Positions 23,277 through 35,121 of a stretch of 64,000 nt of DNA are shown one piece after another (within the stretch, counting starts at the first letter, position 1; every line of letters starts with the position of its first letter). Source of the stretch: Glandiceps talaboti (lineage: Eukaryota > Hemichordata > Enteropneusta > Spengelidae); NCBI RefSeq assembly GCF_964340395.1, contig NC_135568.1:19158248-19222247 (forward strand), written 5' to 3'. Below the pieces are notes generated by a model that was not told the origin of the DNA, did not search any database, and worked only from the letters and a program-made list of their open reading frames with translations. Both the position numbers and the translations under genes were made by a program.

Positions 23277-24663
23277 CAAGTCATTGAGAATGACATAGTC
23301 CCTGCTATAATTGGGTTTTAAGGAATTATCACTACTCTGATCACGCAACAACATTTGTGAACCTAAAACAAACAGACTTAGATATGTTGTGTGTGCTTGT
23401 TATGTATTTGCTATGGACATGGTGTTGTTGCTAGGCTTATTTGTATATATTTCTGAATGTTTATTCATTTGTCAATTAATCCTTGTTGTTATCAATGCAT
23501 TACACAACATTAATAAGGTGCTACTATGGGTATGGTCTTATTGCCAGGCATATTTGCATTCAATTTTTGAATGTTTATTCACTTGCCTGCCCATCTCTGT
23601 TTTGGTTGACTGTTGACTGTGTCAAAATATGTTGGACAATATCTGTAGAATAACTCCTCCAGAAACATTCCATTTCAGCTAAATTCACCTAGCAGTTTTC
23701 GAGATACAAGTTTGGACTAAAATTGCCAACTGCCTATTTGTGTGTGTGCTACCAGTACCTATATTTTGCTTGTGTTATTTCATTAAAAAAACATACTGTA
23801 TGAACTGTAAAAAGAATTGTTACACATGATTGGCACCCTATCTTTTCTGGTCTGGTAGTAAATTTGAGCCCTTCACTTGATGAGATTGCATTTACAAAGC
23901 TTAGACAGTCAAGGGGTCGAAATAGAAATATTTTTAACATGTGTGCACCTTGACTTTGGAATTTACCTGCACACAATGTACACACAATATTTTTCAGTTA
24001 AATTTGTCCTATTATATATTAAATTATTGCAATAAGTAATGCTAGGATTCAATCTTTTGTTCAGCCTGGCCAGCAGTACTCAACTTCTTTTATCTATTCT
24101 TGATGATGGATCTTTCAGCAGGACCAAAATGCAGAATTAAAAGGTTTTAAATTCAACGTCATTGGGAGTAAGTTCATATCATTTATACTGCACTAACAAT
24201 AGAATAATATTTTTGAGATTTAATTTTTGACCAAAATTCACATTTTACACCTAATTTGCATATTACTGATGAGATCCTTATATGTTTAATATTGCTTCAT
24301 CTGTGCACCCCCACATACATCCTCGTTAAATTTCAGCCAAATCTGCTCCCTAGTTTTGGAATTAAAGATGTTTGACCAAAAAGACACATTTTTAGCCCTT
24401 ATTTGCATATTACTGATGGCATCATCATGTCATGAACAAATATTAATTTACTCTACCCTAAGACTGTTCCCACCAAATTTCAGGCAAATCTGCTCAGTGG
24501 TTTTAGAGCTTAAGTTTTTTGACCAAAAATGACATTTTTTGACCTAAAACGCACATTTCTGATGCAATCATTTTCATTTGAACAATTTCTTAACGAGACA
24601 CCCAAAGTAACATGGCCACCAAATATCAAAGTAATTGGTCCAGCAGTTTTTGACTTTAAGTTG

Positions 24664-24714
<51 letters not shown>

Positions 24715-24775
24715 CAATGCCTATAGCACTACTGAACCTTATCAGTTCAATTGTGCTAAAAAGCAATGCCATAAG
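23277..24775. mobile_element. Composite family B / family A transposon
   Basis: Starts with the family B end CAAGTCATTGAGAATGACAT and follows 9741-9865 closely for about 120 bp. It then passes into family A sequence ('gttgctaggc..tatttg', 'aatttgcatat', 'gaccaaaa'), a (CA)n run at 24666-24712, and the family A right end CAATTGTGCTAAAA near 24757. Either B carries A-like interior sequence, or two elements are joined here. A segment at 23862-23985 also resembles the edges of the 26.7-28.6 kb element. Confidence 0.65.
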
Positions 24776-25064
24776 ACACTTTGTCAATGAAGAGTACACA
24801 ATGAATTAAGCTGAATTGAGGTACTAACTGCTGAAATATGTGTCATTAACACTGACAACAATGTTGTTGTGAACATAGTGCATATTTCCACAACTATCAA
24901 AGGGTGAAATGTGGCAACACGACATTTGCACATGCCATACTTATGATCCTATCAAAAATTGCCAATTTGAATGCCTCATATTTGACAAGCAGTCTCAAGT
25001 CTCAAACTTCAAAGATAACAAGGTTCCATGCATTCATTTACTTCTGCATTTCCAATAAGTAAAT

Positions 25065-26570
25065 CATAGACCCTCCACCAACGGGGTATGCAACTACATC
25101 ATTTCCACTGAAACGAACTCTGTTTGCATACATTAAGTTTAATTAATCCTGTTACTATAGCAGTAATGAAGACTTCCTTCAAGAGTGTAAAAACCTCATG
25201 ATGCTACATAAATCACATGTAAAATCTCGAAAAAGATGAGAAGAGATTATACGCGGTTATGCTTATTTATGTTGATGACCACAACACATCATGGTATGGC
25301 ATCTTCCCATGTCTTTGACGACAATTTTGATTTTTGTCAGCTCTGTATACACAAGGAAGGACTTGATAATTGAACAAGAGTGGGCATGAAACCATACAAA
25401 ATCATGTAAATGATAACGTACAATTATGATGAAAATATGTAATTTCCTTATACGAAGACATGCCAACAGTGGCCGACACATGCAACAAGCATGAGAAAGG
25501 CTGGAAGTTTAGATACAAATCTATAATTCTGCCATTTTTTCCGCGACTATTGCGCGAGACATTTTGAAATCTATGCATGCCTCTAGAATTTGAAGAATGA
25601 TGTACAATTTTGTGAAACACATCGTCGATCGAACTGGTATGTCTATAAATTTTGTACATTTCTACAATGCCATGTATTTTTATGCCATTTTAATAGCCCT
25701 GCATAACACCGGCACATGTACTACGCTCAAGAACATAACAGATTTGCACTTTTCAAATCAAAGAAGACATAATGGGTTACAATTCATTCAAATATTAAAA
25801 TTGAGCCACAACTTGAAAGGTAATCTGCGTAAATACAATCTCTCAAGTCAAAGTTGGAGTACTTCTCATTTTCTCAGTTAGTTCGGTCATGGTTCATCTG
25901 AGAATGATGTAAAGTTTCAAATTCAATTGGCTAGCAACCAGAAATTTGAAGTCTAGTACTCGTTTTGAAATCGTTTCGGAGACATGTTTTTGACGAAATG
26001 TATCGTGAATATATCAACCACGACAACAGAGGTAAAATGGCAACCACGCATTGGATGTTTACATTTTATTTTGATGTAGTTACGATAACACGCCTAATCC
26101 TGATCAATGAAGGCAGCCTAAAATATTAACATGTGATAAAAAGCATCAATAAATAGACTCAAAACTTCAAGAATCATTTCTGACAGAGAAATCCAGTAAC
26201 AACCCTAATGAACGAAACACTGTACTCAAAGCATACTGCAACAATCGCAAACAATGGACAGCTTACGTGATCTATTCTTCTTTTCACACCAGAGAACAAC
26301 AAAATACACGACAAGACTATGTATGATTACCTAAAATACTATATATCTTGTTGGGTCTTCAACCAGTTATAAACTTCGAAATGGTCAGAAAATTTAGTGA
26401 AAAACATGTCGGATAGCTAGCAACTATCATTGAGTCACAGTGACTGTAAACAACTCAGAAATGGACAGGAAATGCTTATGTAGCTTAATGTATGCAAACA
26501 AACATCATACAATAAACATTTAGAGATCCTTTGATGTGTATCCTGTTGCAGTGTTGGTGGAGGGTCTATG
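25065..26570. mobile_element. hAT-like non-autonomous transposon with 7-bp target duplication
   Basis: The ends are CATAGACCCTCCACCAAC (25065-25082) and its inverse GTTGGTGGAGGGTCTATG (26553-26570). Further inward, TTTGCATACATTAAG and CTTAATGTATGCAAA form a second inverted pair. Immediately outside lies AGTAAAT on both sides (25058-25064 and 26571-26577), a 7-bp direct duplication close to the 8 bp of hAT or P elements. The 1.5-kb interior has no transposase-like frame. Confidence 0.78.
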
Positions 26571-27131
26571 AGTAAATATATCAATTAATGTTGATTAAAT
26601 CCTTCTCTTACTTCAAAATTCAAACTTAATCATCAAAAACAACCACTCTGTGTGCTTTTTGTTATTCTGAGGAGATTTGTACAGTTTTTCCAGTGACAAT
26701 TGATATGTACAGTGTGCACCTCAATTTTGAAATCTACCTGCACTGGCGTACCTTGCGAGTAGCAAGTGGCGAAATGTGCTACTTGCGAGTGGTGAAAAGT
26801 GATGCTTGCGAGTGGTGAAATGTATCACTTGCGAGTAGTGAAAAGTGACGCTTGCGAGTGGTGACAATGTATGACTTGCGAGTGGCTAATGGTTAAAGGT
26901 TTGATGTTTGATGATCGTGATGGCATGACATCGACAGTGTTACCAGTGATTGGAGCCTCGTGATTGGCCTCGCTAGCTAGGTAGCAGCATGGTGGCTTTG
27001 GTAAGTACGATAGTACCAATAGTAACGTTGTACTTACCGTTGTACTTCCCGAAGCCACTGTGTGTAAACTGTCCATTATCCAAACGTCTTGGGGGACATG
27101 CTTTTTAGATGAATAAAAAATGAAATTCCTA

Positions 27132-27236
27132 TGGATGAGGAAAGTATTAGTAGTCGCGTTCGACCAAGAACACTGAATGAATTTACGATGCTACTCGATA
27201 GCTCAACGCTACTCGAGTCGATCAACGCTACATAAA
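27132..27236 (+). CDS. Short open frame inside the TIR element, 34 residues
   Basis: Reads MDEESISSRVRPRTLNEF and then a Leu/Ser-rich tail to a TAA at 27234. No family recognised. It is listed because it lies in the GC-richer interior between inverted arms and could be an exon of a captured or transposon gene. The opposite strand is also open here, which weakens the case. Confidence 0.15.
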
Positions 27237-28129
27237 CATCCGGAGCAAGACCCGTTGGGCTTTGTACATCCATGGATATATCTCACTAATACATCCATGG
27301 TTCTACCGTAGCTCTGGAGACATGTCGAAAAACCCAGCATACACCCAGAGCTAGTTCTAGCCATGTCGTGTTAATGGCCAGCTTAGTTGCGAATTCACGT
27401 ACATGTAACTTAATTGTCTTTTAATTTCTTGATGTCCAAAATTGTTGTCTTCCCAACTCCACAAACTCCACTCAAGTTTTACCGTGATCAAGTAGTCGAT
27501 TGACAATTTGCACCAAGGCCCTCGTATCTCCCAAGTTTTATTCATTGTATACACTGCTTTGACTAATAAACTACGGCCAGTGTTTGGCGGTCTTACGATA
27601 AAGTTACTTCAAATCATAAAGTTTTTTCGTTCAACAACATCGCCGGTTAGTCTGTTGTCATCATTCCATTGTTTGCTATAAACTCTCCGTTTGTTACAAG
27701 ACCACGAATATTTGTTTAAAAACCTTGTGGGGTTATACTTCCATGCTTACACGAACTCATGGGTAAAACTTGTCGGAACGCAAATGAACTCAAATGACCT
27801 ATTTGATCACGTACGACCGCAGTTGAATTTCAGTCGAAGTTCTGTGTTGTCAGCGTCGATATAATTATTCATTTTTTTAATTTTTTTTTTTTTAAATCCA
27901 AGCTTCTTGTCTGAATAACCATAGAGAGTAAAAGGGTCTTCTGTCTATGGAATAATTACCGTTTCGGTTCCATGAAAGTTAGTGAAACAATATAAGAATT
28001 GCCATTCACGCCTCCAACCTCTAAAAAGCTACCGGCAGACAATAGTCAACTCTGCGACATTTTTTAAATGTTATTATGCCAATTTATAAAACAACTACGC
28101 TATTATTCCGGGTGATAACAAAGAAATGG

Positions 28130-28137
28130 TATAAAAG
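28130..28137 (+). promoter_or_regulatory. TATA-box candidate
   Basis: TATAAAAG, 64 bp ahead of the ATG at 28194, with a pyrimidine-rich stretch (CATTTCTCTCATTCTTTCC) at the distance expected for a start site. Conserved spacing suggests a core promoter, but this is unproven. Confidence 0.4.
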
Positions 28138-28193
28138 TTTGACTGTAGGGTGAGGAAGATCATTTCTCTCATTCTTTCCAACATGAATGTACC

Positions 28194-28382
28194 ATGGAGA
28201 ACCTCACCATTTCACAGCAGAAAGCTTGGGCAGTCCTTCAGTGCAAGGTAGCATCATTCCACAGTAAGACAAAGCTCGAAGTCACTGTAGTCACTAGCTA
28301 TATCGATAAAGTTACGGGAAAGCAGCACTATTTAACCAGCGGGACCGATCTCCTGGCCAAGTCCCTGTTGGGGTTGATATGA
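28194..28382 (+). CDS. Small open frame in TIR element, 62 residues, unknown
   Basis: Starts at ATG 28194 in the context ACCATGG, a good animal initiation context, and ends TGA at 28380. The peptide begins MENLTISQQKAWAVLQCKV and has a hydrophobic end. No domain recognised. It sits downstream of a TATA-box candidate and wholly inside the inverted arms of the element. It may be a first exon (AAG|GTAGCA near 28246 could be a donor) or a captured gene fragment. Not assigned a function. Confidence 0.3.
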   Translation: MENLTISQQKAWAVLQCKVASFHSKTKLEVTVVTSYIDKVTGKQHYLTSGTDLLAKSLLGLI

Positions 28383-28570
28383 GAGCTGTGAGAGCCACAG
28401 AATGCTAGACACGGTTTTATACTAGCAAGTGATACATTGTCACCACTCACAAGCGTCACTTTTCACTACTCGCAAGTGATACATTGTCACCATTCTCAAG
28501 CGTAACTTTTCACCACTCGCCAGTGGTGTATTTCGCCACTTGCTACTCGCAACTTTCACTCGCATCATGC

Positions 28571-28844
28571 ATATTTTGTACCTTGTACCTGGATAATTTG
28601 AGCCCTGGAAGTGACCAAGCTTGTATTTATGGGAGTAGACAGATTAGCCCACATGAGTGAAGCCTAACAACACCATGAGGGTGAATGCAATACAGCACAT
28701 GGCTGGAATTTAATCTTGTCTGCGGAACACTCCAAACCGCGAGATTTTTTGAGTCATTGAAAAGCCCAGCAAACATGCCAAATAAGAACAAAAAGGTATG
28801 TCAAGACAAACCATTGAAGGGAGAAAACCTACCTGCCAGCCTAA
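28571..28844. other. Transposon edge; no gene seen
   Basis: The first 90 bp are shared, inverted, with 34730-34800 (GTACCTGGATAATTTGAG, CAAGCTTGTATTTATGGGAG). The rest is unassigned. Confidence 0.5.
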
Positions 28845-30010
28845 CTAACTATACCTACCTACCCACTTCCCTCAATGCCTAACTACCTACTACTATCTAA
28901 CGGCCTACCTATCTTATATCTATCTAACGGCCTACCCACCAATTATTTAATTACCAGCCTACCTACCTACCTACCTACCTACCTAATATTTAAATACCAG
29001 CCTACCTAATTCCCTACCTACCCACCTACCTACCTAATATTTAAATACCAGCCTACCTACCTACCTACCCACCTACCTACCTAATATTTAAATACCAGCC
29101 TACCTACCTACCTACCTAATATTTAAATACCAACCTACCTAATATTTAAATACCAGCCTACCTACCTCCCTACCAGACTACCTACCTACCTACCTACCTA
29201 CCTACCTAATATTTAAATACCAGCCTACCTACCTACCTACCTACCTACCTACCTACCTACCTCCCTACCTAATATTTAAATACCAGCCTACTTACCTACC
29301 TACCTACCTAATATTTAAATACCAGCCTACCTACCTACCTACCTACCTACCTACCTAATATTTAAATACCAGCCTACCTACCTACCTAATATTTAAATAC
29401 CAGCCTACCTACCTACCTAATATTTAAATACCAGCCTACCTACCTCCCTACCTACCTAATATTTAAATACCTGCCTACCTACCTACCTACAATTTAAATA
29501 CCTGCCTACCTACCTACCTACCTACAATTTAAATACCTGCCTACCTACCTACCTACCTACCTACCTACCTACAATTTAAATACCAGCTTACCTACCTACC
29601 TACCTACCTACCTACTTTCCTACCTACCTACCTACAATTTAAATACCAGCCTACCTACCTACCTACCTACCTACCTACCTACCTACCTACCAACTTTCCT
29701 ACCTACCTACCTACCTACCTACTTTCCTACCTACCTACCTACCTACCTACAATTTAAATACCAGCTTACCTACCTACCTATCTACCTACCTACTAACCCA
29801 CCCACCTACCTACAATTTAAATACCAGCTTACCTACCTACCTACCTACCTACCTACAATTTAAATACCAGCTTACCTACCTACCTACCTACCTACCTACC
29901 TACCTACTAACCCACCCACCTACCTATAATTTAAATACCAACCTACCTACATATTTATCTTACACCTACCTACCTGTCGGTCTACCTACCTATCCACTAC
30001 TTAAATACCT
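28845..30010. repeat. (CCTA)n array punctuated by TAATATTTAAATACCAGC
   Basis: About 1.15 kb of CCTA tetranucleotides in short runs, separated about twenty times by AATATTTAAATACCAGCC or, in the second half, ACAATTTAAATACCAGC/CTGCC. The punctuating word contains the palindrome ATTTAAAT. Two successive variant blocks show local expansion. The unit is not the animal telomere repeat. Confidence 0.96.
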
Positions 30011-30168
30011 GCTTAATAAATAATTATTATTAAGTTTATCAATTTTTAGTTAAAGTGGACTTTAACTCAAACTTTCTATATATCTAAATCATGTGGAATG
30101 TGAATACTAAAGCGGACATCATAAAATAACAAAGTGATATTCCCCCCCCCCCCTCTCTCTCTCTCTCT

Positions 30169-30880
30169 CTATCTGTCATATCCTTTAAGAATGTTAGTGA
30201 CCATGGATCTACACAGATTTCTGTCCTTTGCTGTTCTGAGAATTTTTAACTCTGCTACTTCTGTTTTAGGAATTCGTTCTTCCATCCATTTACTTTTAGC
30301 TTTTGAGGTATGTCATGCGTTGTCTTCCTCTACTGCAATTCCCATTTACATGACCAGTTAGCATTAATTCTTCTAATCCTTCTTTCCTCATAATGTGTCC
30401 TAAGAACTTGAGCTGTCCTTTTCTCTAATGGTTTTCATCAGTTTCTTCTGTGTGCCAGCTCTTCTTAAAACCTCCTCATTTGTTATGTGATCAGCCATGA
30501 TATTTTCATCATTCTTCTGTAAAACCACATTTCTGTTGCCTGTAATTTATGCTCCACCAACCTTCAATTCAAACTTTGGGCTTTCACTTTTGCTTCCCAC
30601 CATGCAATTGATTGACAATCCTTTTTTCTTGCTCCCCTCTTCAACTTTGTCTAACAGTTCTTGTAGTTTCTCTTGAGATTCAGAAACCAATACTGTGTCA
30701 TCTGCATACCGTAAGTTGTTAACATTATGTCCACCAATTACAAAACCACTGTTTTCGTTTAATTCTCACAAATCATTTCACTATAAAGGTTGAAGAGGTC
30801 CGGGGAAAACAAACATCCTTGTCACACTCCTTTTTTGATCTCTGTAAACTCACTCATATCATACTTCTAAAACTCATTAC
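30169..30880 (-). pseudogene. RTE-like LINE, 3' half of reverse transcriptase
   Basis: The minus strand reads QGCLFSPDLFNLYSEMI, the RT B motif region, with a stop in place of the Arg before it. It then reads LRYADDTVLVSESQEKLQEL, the catalytic YADD encoded at plus 30697-30708. Frameshifted blocks follow: KKGLSINCMV, NEEVLRRAGT, LKFLGHIMRKE-like words and TEVAELKILRTAKDRNLC. They end in NILKGYDR and TAG at 30169-30171. The stop is followed at once by a CT/AG microsatellite and a C run (30142-30170), the kind of short repetitive tail typical of RTE elements. 5'-truncated and dead. Confidence 0.85.
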
Positions 30881-33100
30881 AAGAAATGACTTGATTTAGA
30901 TAACTGACCCTGAAGTACAATGTCAAGGTCAAAATCTGAAAAGACAGCTTGCTGATAATATGGGGCAGACACTCGAATGGAGTCTGTATGTATTTCAATT
31001 TTTGAGTTATAAGTAAATATTGATTTTTAACTACAACATCTCCATTGACAACATACTCCCCTCAAATAGATAATAGATTAATATAGTCTTCGTGTATTAA
31101 TGCTTTTGAGTTAAATAGTAAATCACAATTGTTCACTAAAAAGACGGCTGTCATTGAGTAAAATGGGAGGGGGGGGGGTTCCACAACTATAACAAGCACA
31201 CTAATTACTGGCTAACAGAAGAATTTAATCAAGGTGGCTGACTGACTGACTGACTGACTGACCGACTGTGTAGTTAGTCTGACAAGTATATATATACATG
31301 TCTGGCATGAATAGCTGATTCCAACCAAACTTAGGACAAATGTCACGTACATATACATATTACTTTGTTTTGTGACCTTGGCAAAAATGGTGGAATGGTG
31401 GACATGTTTGTCATTAAAATGTATTTTTCTCTACTGACTCTTTAAGCTTAATAGATAGTGACATCATTTGAGTGTCTACAATCTTATCATCCATGCATGA
31501 TGAGCTTTTTATTGAAACCTTAAAAACTTCAGCTTGAAATGTATGCTTAGATGAAATTGAAATTATCCATAGTGTTCATGTATACCTCTGAATGAATGGA
31601 CCGGCATAAACCAAATCATGCACAACTGTCAGATACTGTAGTCTAGTTATATACACAATAAGGACCTAATTAATGGCAGTAACATTTGTCTTTAAACATT
31701 CAGAATAGCAATAAGTAAGAAATTTGTTGGAAGTGTGAAAACTTGCATCATGTAGTTAGTTAATTAGTTTGTTAGTTTGTTAGCAAGTTAGTTTATTGAT
31801 TAGTTCTTTAGTTAGGTAAATAACAAGCCTTCACATTCCAAATGTTTCTCCTTATTCCTCTGGGATATTTTTGAAAAATATGTCTTTTATATATTTAGAT
31901 GAACCATTTATAGAGTGGTATACATATTTGTACTACAGTATCTGACAGTTGTGGCAGGTTTGGTCAAAACTGGTCCATGCATTCAGACATACACATGCAT
32001 ACTTCAAGAGAGCTCATCATGAATAATACGAGGATAGACATCCAAATGAGGTTTCTATCTATTATCTAAGCTTCCTGTGTAAGTGGGTGAAACATGTATT
32101 CCTCTGACTGTTGGCCACTCAATTGGTCATTATTGTGAAGGTAACAAAGCAAAGCAAAGTAATGTGCATATGTTGACTTCTATACCTGACATTTGTTCCA
32201 GGTTTGCATGAAAGTGGCCCATGCATGTTATTTGTGTACAAACCTGTTCTGAACTTTGTTTTGATATTTGACTTTGAGCACACAGGTCAAGGTGAAAATT
32301 CTGATACAAAGGCTTTTAAGAGCACACTTAAATACCACTAAGTGTCACTGCAATATGCAAAAGATAGCTTGATTTTGACAATGATCCTGAAGGTCAATGT
32401 CAAAGTCAAAGGCCAATACCTAAAAGGTAGGGATACACCTCACTGTATTGGAGTATACACACTTGACTATCTACTGTAATTTTCCAGTTTATACAGTAAA
32501 TCATGATTTTATTTCTACAAATAAGATTCATTGTTCATTACAAGCATGGCCACCATTCACATAAAAGTTATTTCAACACCAAAAGTAATCTATGAATTAT
32601 GTTTCTCTTATTTTGTTCATTATTTAGTTGTTTATTTATTTTCTTGTTCTGCATTACCACTAAACATCACTTTGAAAGAAATTGGCCATACATAAATGTG
32701 ACAGACTGCATGCAATATACAAGAATAGATCGATACTGGCAACTGACCCAGAAGTTCAAGGTCAAGGTCAAAAGGTCACCTTCCTTACAAGAATGCTTGC
32801 AAATGATTATATTTGGTTAGACATTTGAGTACACTCTCTATGTATAGAAGTTTGAGTTAGGCAGTAATATATTGATTTGTTTACTCCCCATACGTACAGG
32901 AGTAATACAGCAAATATGAAACATGGAAGAACAATAAATCTGGCTAACATGAGGCTTAATTCAGAGAGAGACAAGAATCAAGGCTGGCTACAAGGCTCTT
33001 TGCCTGACACTGGGCAGAAATCAACGCATCACCAAAACGAATATTTTGTGTGCCATTGTAAGCAGGGTCATAATTTCCAGCAAAAAATAACAAATTCAGT
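30881..33100. repeat. Dispersed repeat with AGGTCA-rich boxes; no gene seen
   Basis: Three diverged blocks, near 30890-30960, 32350-32425 and 32660-32800, share GAT..ACTGACCCTGAAGT/GGTCAA and AAGGTCAAGGTCAAA. This indicates a degenerate dispersed or tandem repeat. A GACT run lies at 31228-31265, a G run near 31168-31179 and a GTTAGTTA-rich stretch near 31755-31800. No supported exon. Confidence 0.55.
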
Positions 33101-33101
33101 T

Positions 33102-34110
33102 TTATCTGTCATTAAGGCAAAGAAAATTTGAAGACATCCAAGCTCTGACATTGGAAATACATGATTCAAGATTTCTAAGTGTATCATCGTAATTTGTAAG
33201 GGGGAAAGACAAATTAGAGTCATCGGCATAGAAAAACTGGGCAAACCAATCTCCAAGTTCAACAGAGTCATTATGATCGGGTAATGTATGAGTTTTTGTA
33301 TGTCCATGAAGTCCAGTGAAGAGCTTTTTCTGAACTCCAGCAGTTTTCAACCAGGCCGGCATAGTAACTTTTCTTGGCAGCTTTAACTTTTTGCACATTT
33401 GTTTGAAGTTCTCTGTATATTTGGCATGCATTTCCAGTTCAGATTTTCTCCAGGCTCTCTCAGCTTTCATCCTTGCTTTCCTCGAAGATGGAATCAGTAA
33501 TCAGTAATGTTAGGAACCAATCGTTTCCGCAGAGGAGCATGATAATCACGTGTATCATGAAGAATATGATAGAGTGAGTCAAGTTTGGGTGATAATCAAC
33601 ATTTTCCAGTGTTTGAGTACAACGGGAAATGAAGTCAGATGCAAATAATCAGCAGAGAAACCTTTGAAACATCTCATGCTTATACATTTTCGAGTGTCTC
33701 TGTAGAGGTAGGGGTGATTGATAGAAAGTGATTTGACATGGTGTAGACTGGTTCCACTTGAGCGTCAGCAACGGTAGTAGTACATGGGTGATAATATGAT
33801 CAATGGTATAACCATTAGATTTGTTTGGCGGAGGATGGTAGACGACAACAAATATGACATACGACAATTGAGTTTTTATACGAACCTCCATAAGTTCTAC
33901 AGACATGGAGAACAAGTCAACTGAATTAAGTACTCGTGAATAATGTTTCTGTAACAGTTGTTTTACGTTTAAGGCTTTGAGTGACAGGAATCTTGACAAG
34001 ACATAACTGATACAGAATCAGTCGGTTGATAGTTCTTTAACAGATGATCGTTTCAATAGGATATGTTGCTTCAGTCTGCCGGCAGTACAGCCTCTCTTGG
34101 TATCCGGGGT
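33102..34110 (-). pseudogene. CR1/Rex-like LINE with internal deletion
   Basis: On the minus strand, from right to left, there is first a Lys/Arg-rich segment (TAGRLKQHILLKRSS). Next comes an endonuclease piece (ELMEVRIKTQLSYVIFVVVY, then YTIDHIITH at about 33780-33900). The linker follows (AERAWRKSELEMH, VQKKLFTGLHG, LPDHNDSVELGDWFAQFF). It jumps directly to YADDSNLSFPL and LESCISNVRAWMSSNFLCLN of the RT C-terminal part. The RT core between linker and YADD is missing, so the copy carries an internal deletion plus frameshifts. Confidence 0.85.
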
Positions 34111-34310
34111 CTTGCATATATTCAGATTCTTGAGTTTGTTCCATATTGGTATTCACTTTAGACAATAGAGATGCTGATGACATTCTTTCCAATGTTCATC
34201 AATGTGGCAGTGCTAAAGGTGGCAGCGCTATACAGTACTGAAGGCATGACTTGATAAAATGGTGGCCGTTATAATGAAGAGGCAGTGGCAATACGAACCA
34301 AATCCAAGAT

Positions 34311-34402
34311 AATACACATATGGTGGAAGCAGAGACCGTCGCAGATGATGTGGCGTTAATACACATATGGTGGAAGCAGAGACCGTCGCAGATGATGTGG
34401 CG
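34311..34402. repeat. 46-bp direct duplication
   Basis: A 46-bp segment (TAATACACATATGGTGGAAG...GATGATGTGGCG) is present twice back to back, at 34311 and 34357, without visible mismatches. It is a recent duplication. Confidence 0.93.
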
Positions 34403-34729
34403 TGACTGCAGCACACAGCATAACTCATTTACATATTTACTGCAGAATAACAGACTAACAGAAGCCTATTGTAATAACCTCACTAATCACCTACCATTAA
34501 TTGCTGCCTTTACTTTACTGATTACAGATTACTTCAAAATCTTTATTACCCACTTCCCTCCCAACAATGTTAAACCTTGATACCTCTGAGGTCTCAATGA
34601 GAATGTGTGCTGGGCTTCTGACTCTTAAAAAAATGTCGCGGTTCCGAGGGTTGCACAGAGAGAATCATTACCAGCCATGTGCTGTATCGCCCCCCTCATG
34701 GTGTTGCTAGGCTTACACTCGTCTGGCCA

Positions 34730-34896
34730 ACCTGTCGACTCCCATAAATACAAGCTTGGTTACTTCCAGGGCTCAAATTATCCAGGTACAAGGTACAAAA
34801 TATGCATGATGCGAGTGAAAGTTGCGAGTAGCAAGTGGCAAAATACACCACTTGCGAGTGGTGAAAAGTTAATTAATTCTGCCGGTGCAGGTAGAT
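34730..34896. mobile_element. Miniature derivative of the 26.7-28.6 kb element
   Basis: Contains, in inverted orientation, the outer right edge of the larger element (TCCCATAAATACAAGCTTGG, GGGCTCAAATTATCCAGG, GCGAGTAGCAAGTGGC, CTTGCGAGTGGTGAAAAGTT). It passes almost directly into the other edge (GGTGCAGGTAGATTTCAAAA). The interior 1.7 kb is missing, so this is a deletion derivative or solo arm. Confidence 0.7.
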
Positions 34897-35121
34897 TTCA
34901 AAAATAGGGCTAATGGCATTGCAGCACAACTGTATTCGGCTGTTGCTATGGACATGGCCTTGGTGCTAGGGATATTTGCATTCATTTTTGGAATTTTCAG
35001 TAACTTGCCCACCCTTCCCACTTTTCATCATTGCAATATAAACCATCACTTAGCTGTTGCTATGGGTGCGGTCCTGTTGCTAGGCATATTTGCATACATT
35101 TTATGAACCTTTAGTCACTTA

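Larger units (their letters stand above)
26754..28570. mobile_element. TIR element built from short CTTGCGAGTGGTGAAAAGTG repeats
   Basis: The left arm (26754-26890) is an array of a 30-bp motif of the type CTTGCGAGTGGTGAAAAGTG. The right arm (28418-28570) is its inverted counterpart. They form terminal repeats of about 140 bp. Flanking words (AAATCTACCTGCAC at 26727; GGATAATTTGAGCCCTGG at 28591) recur at 34770-34900. The interior is GC-richer than its surroundings and contains a TATA-box candidate and short open frames. Confidence 0.75.

Noticed and set aside
28845-30010. Telomere-like repeat
   Set aside because: The unit is CCTA with ATTTAAAT punctuation, not CCCTAA, and it is internal.
33068-33307. 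79-residue minus frame as a separate gene
   Set aside because: It overlaps the CR1-like LINE RT block in another frame and continues it through a frameshift.
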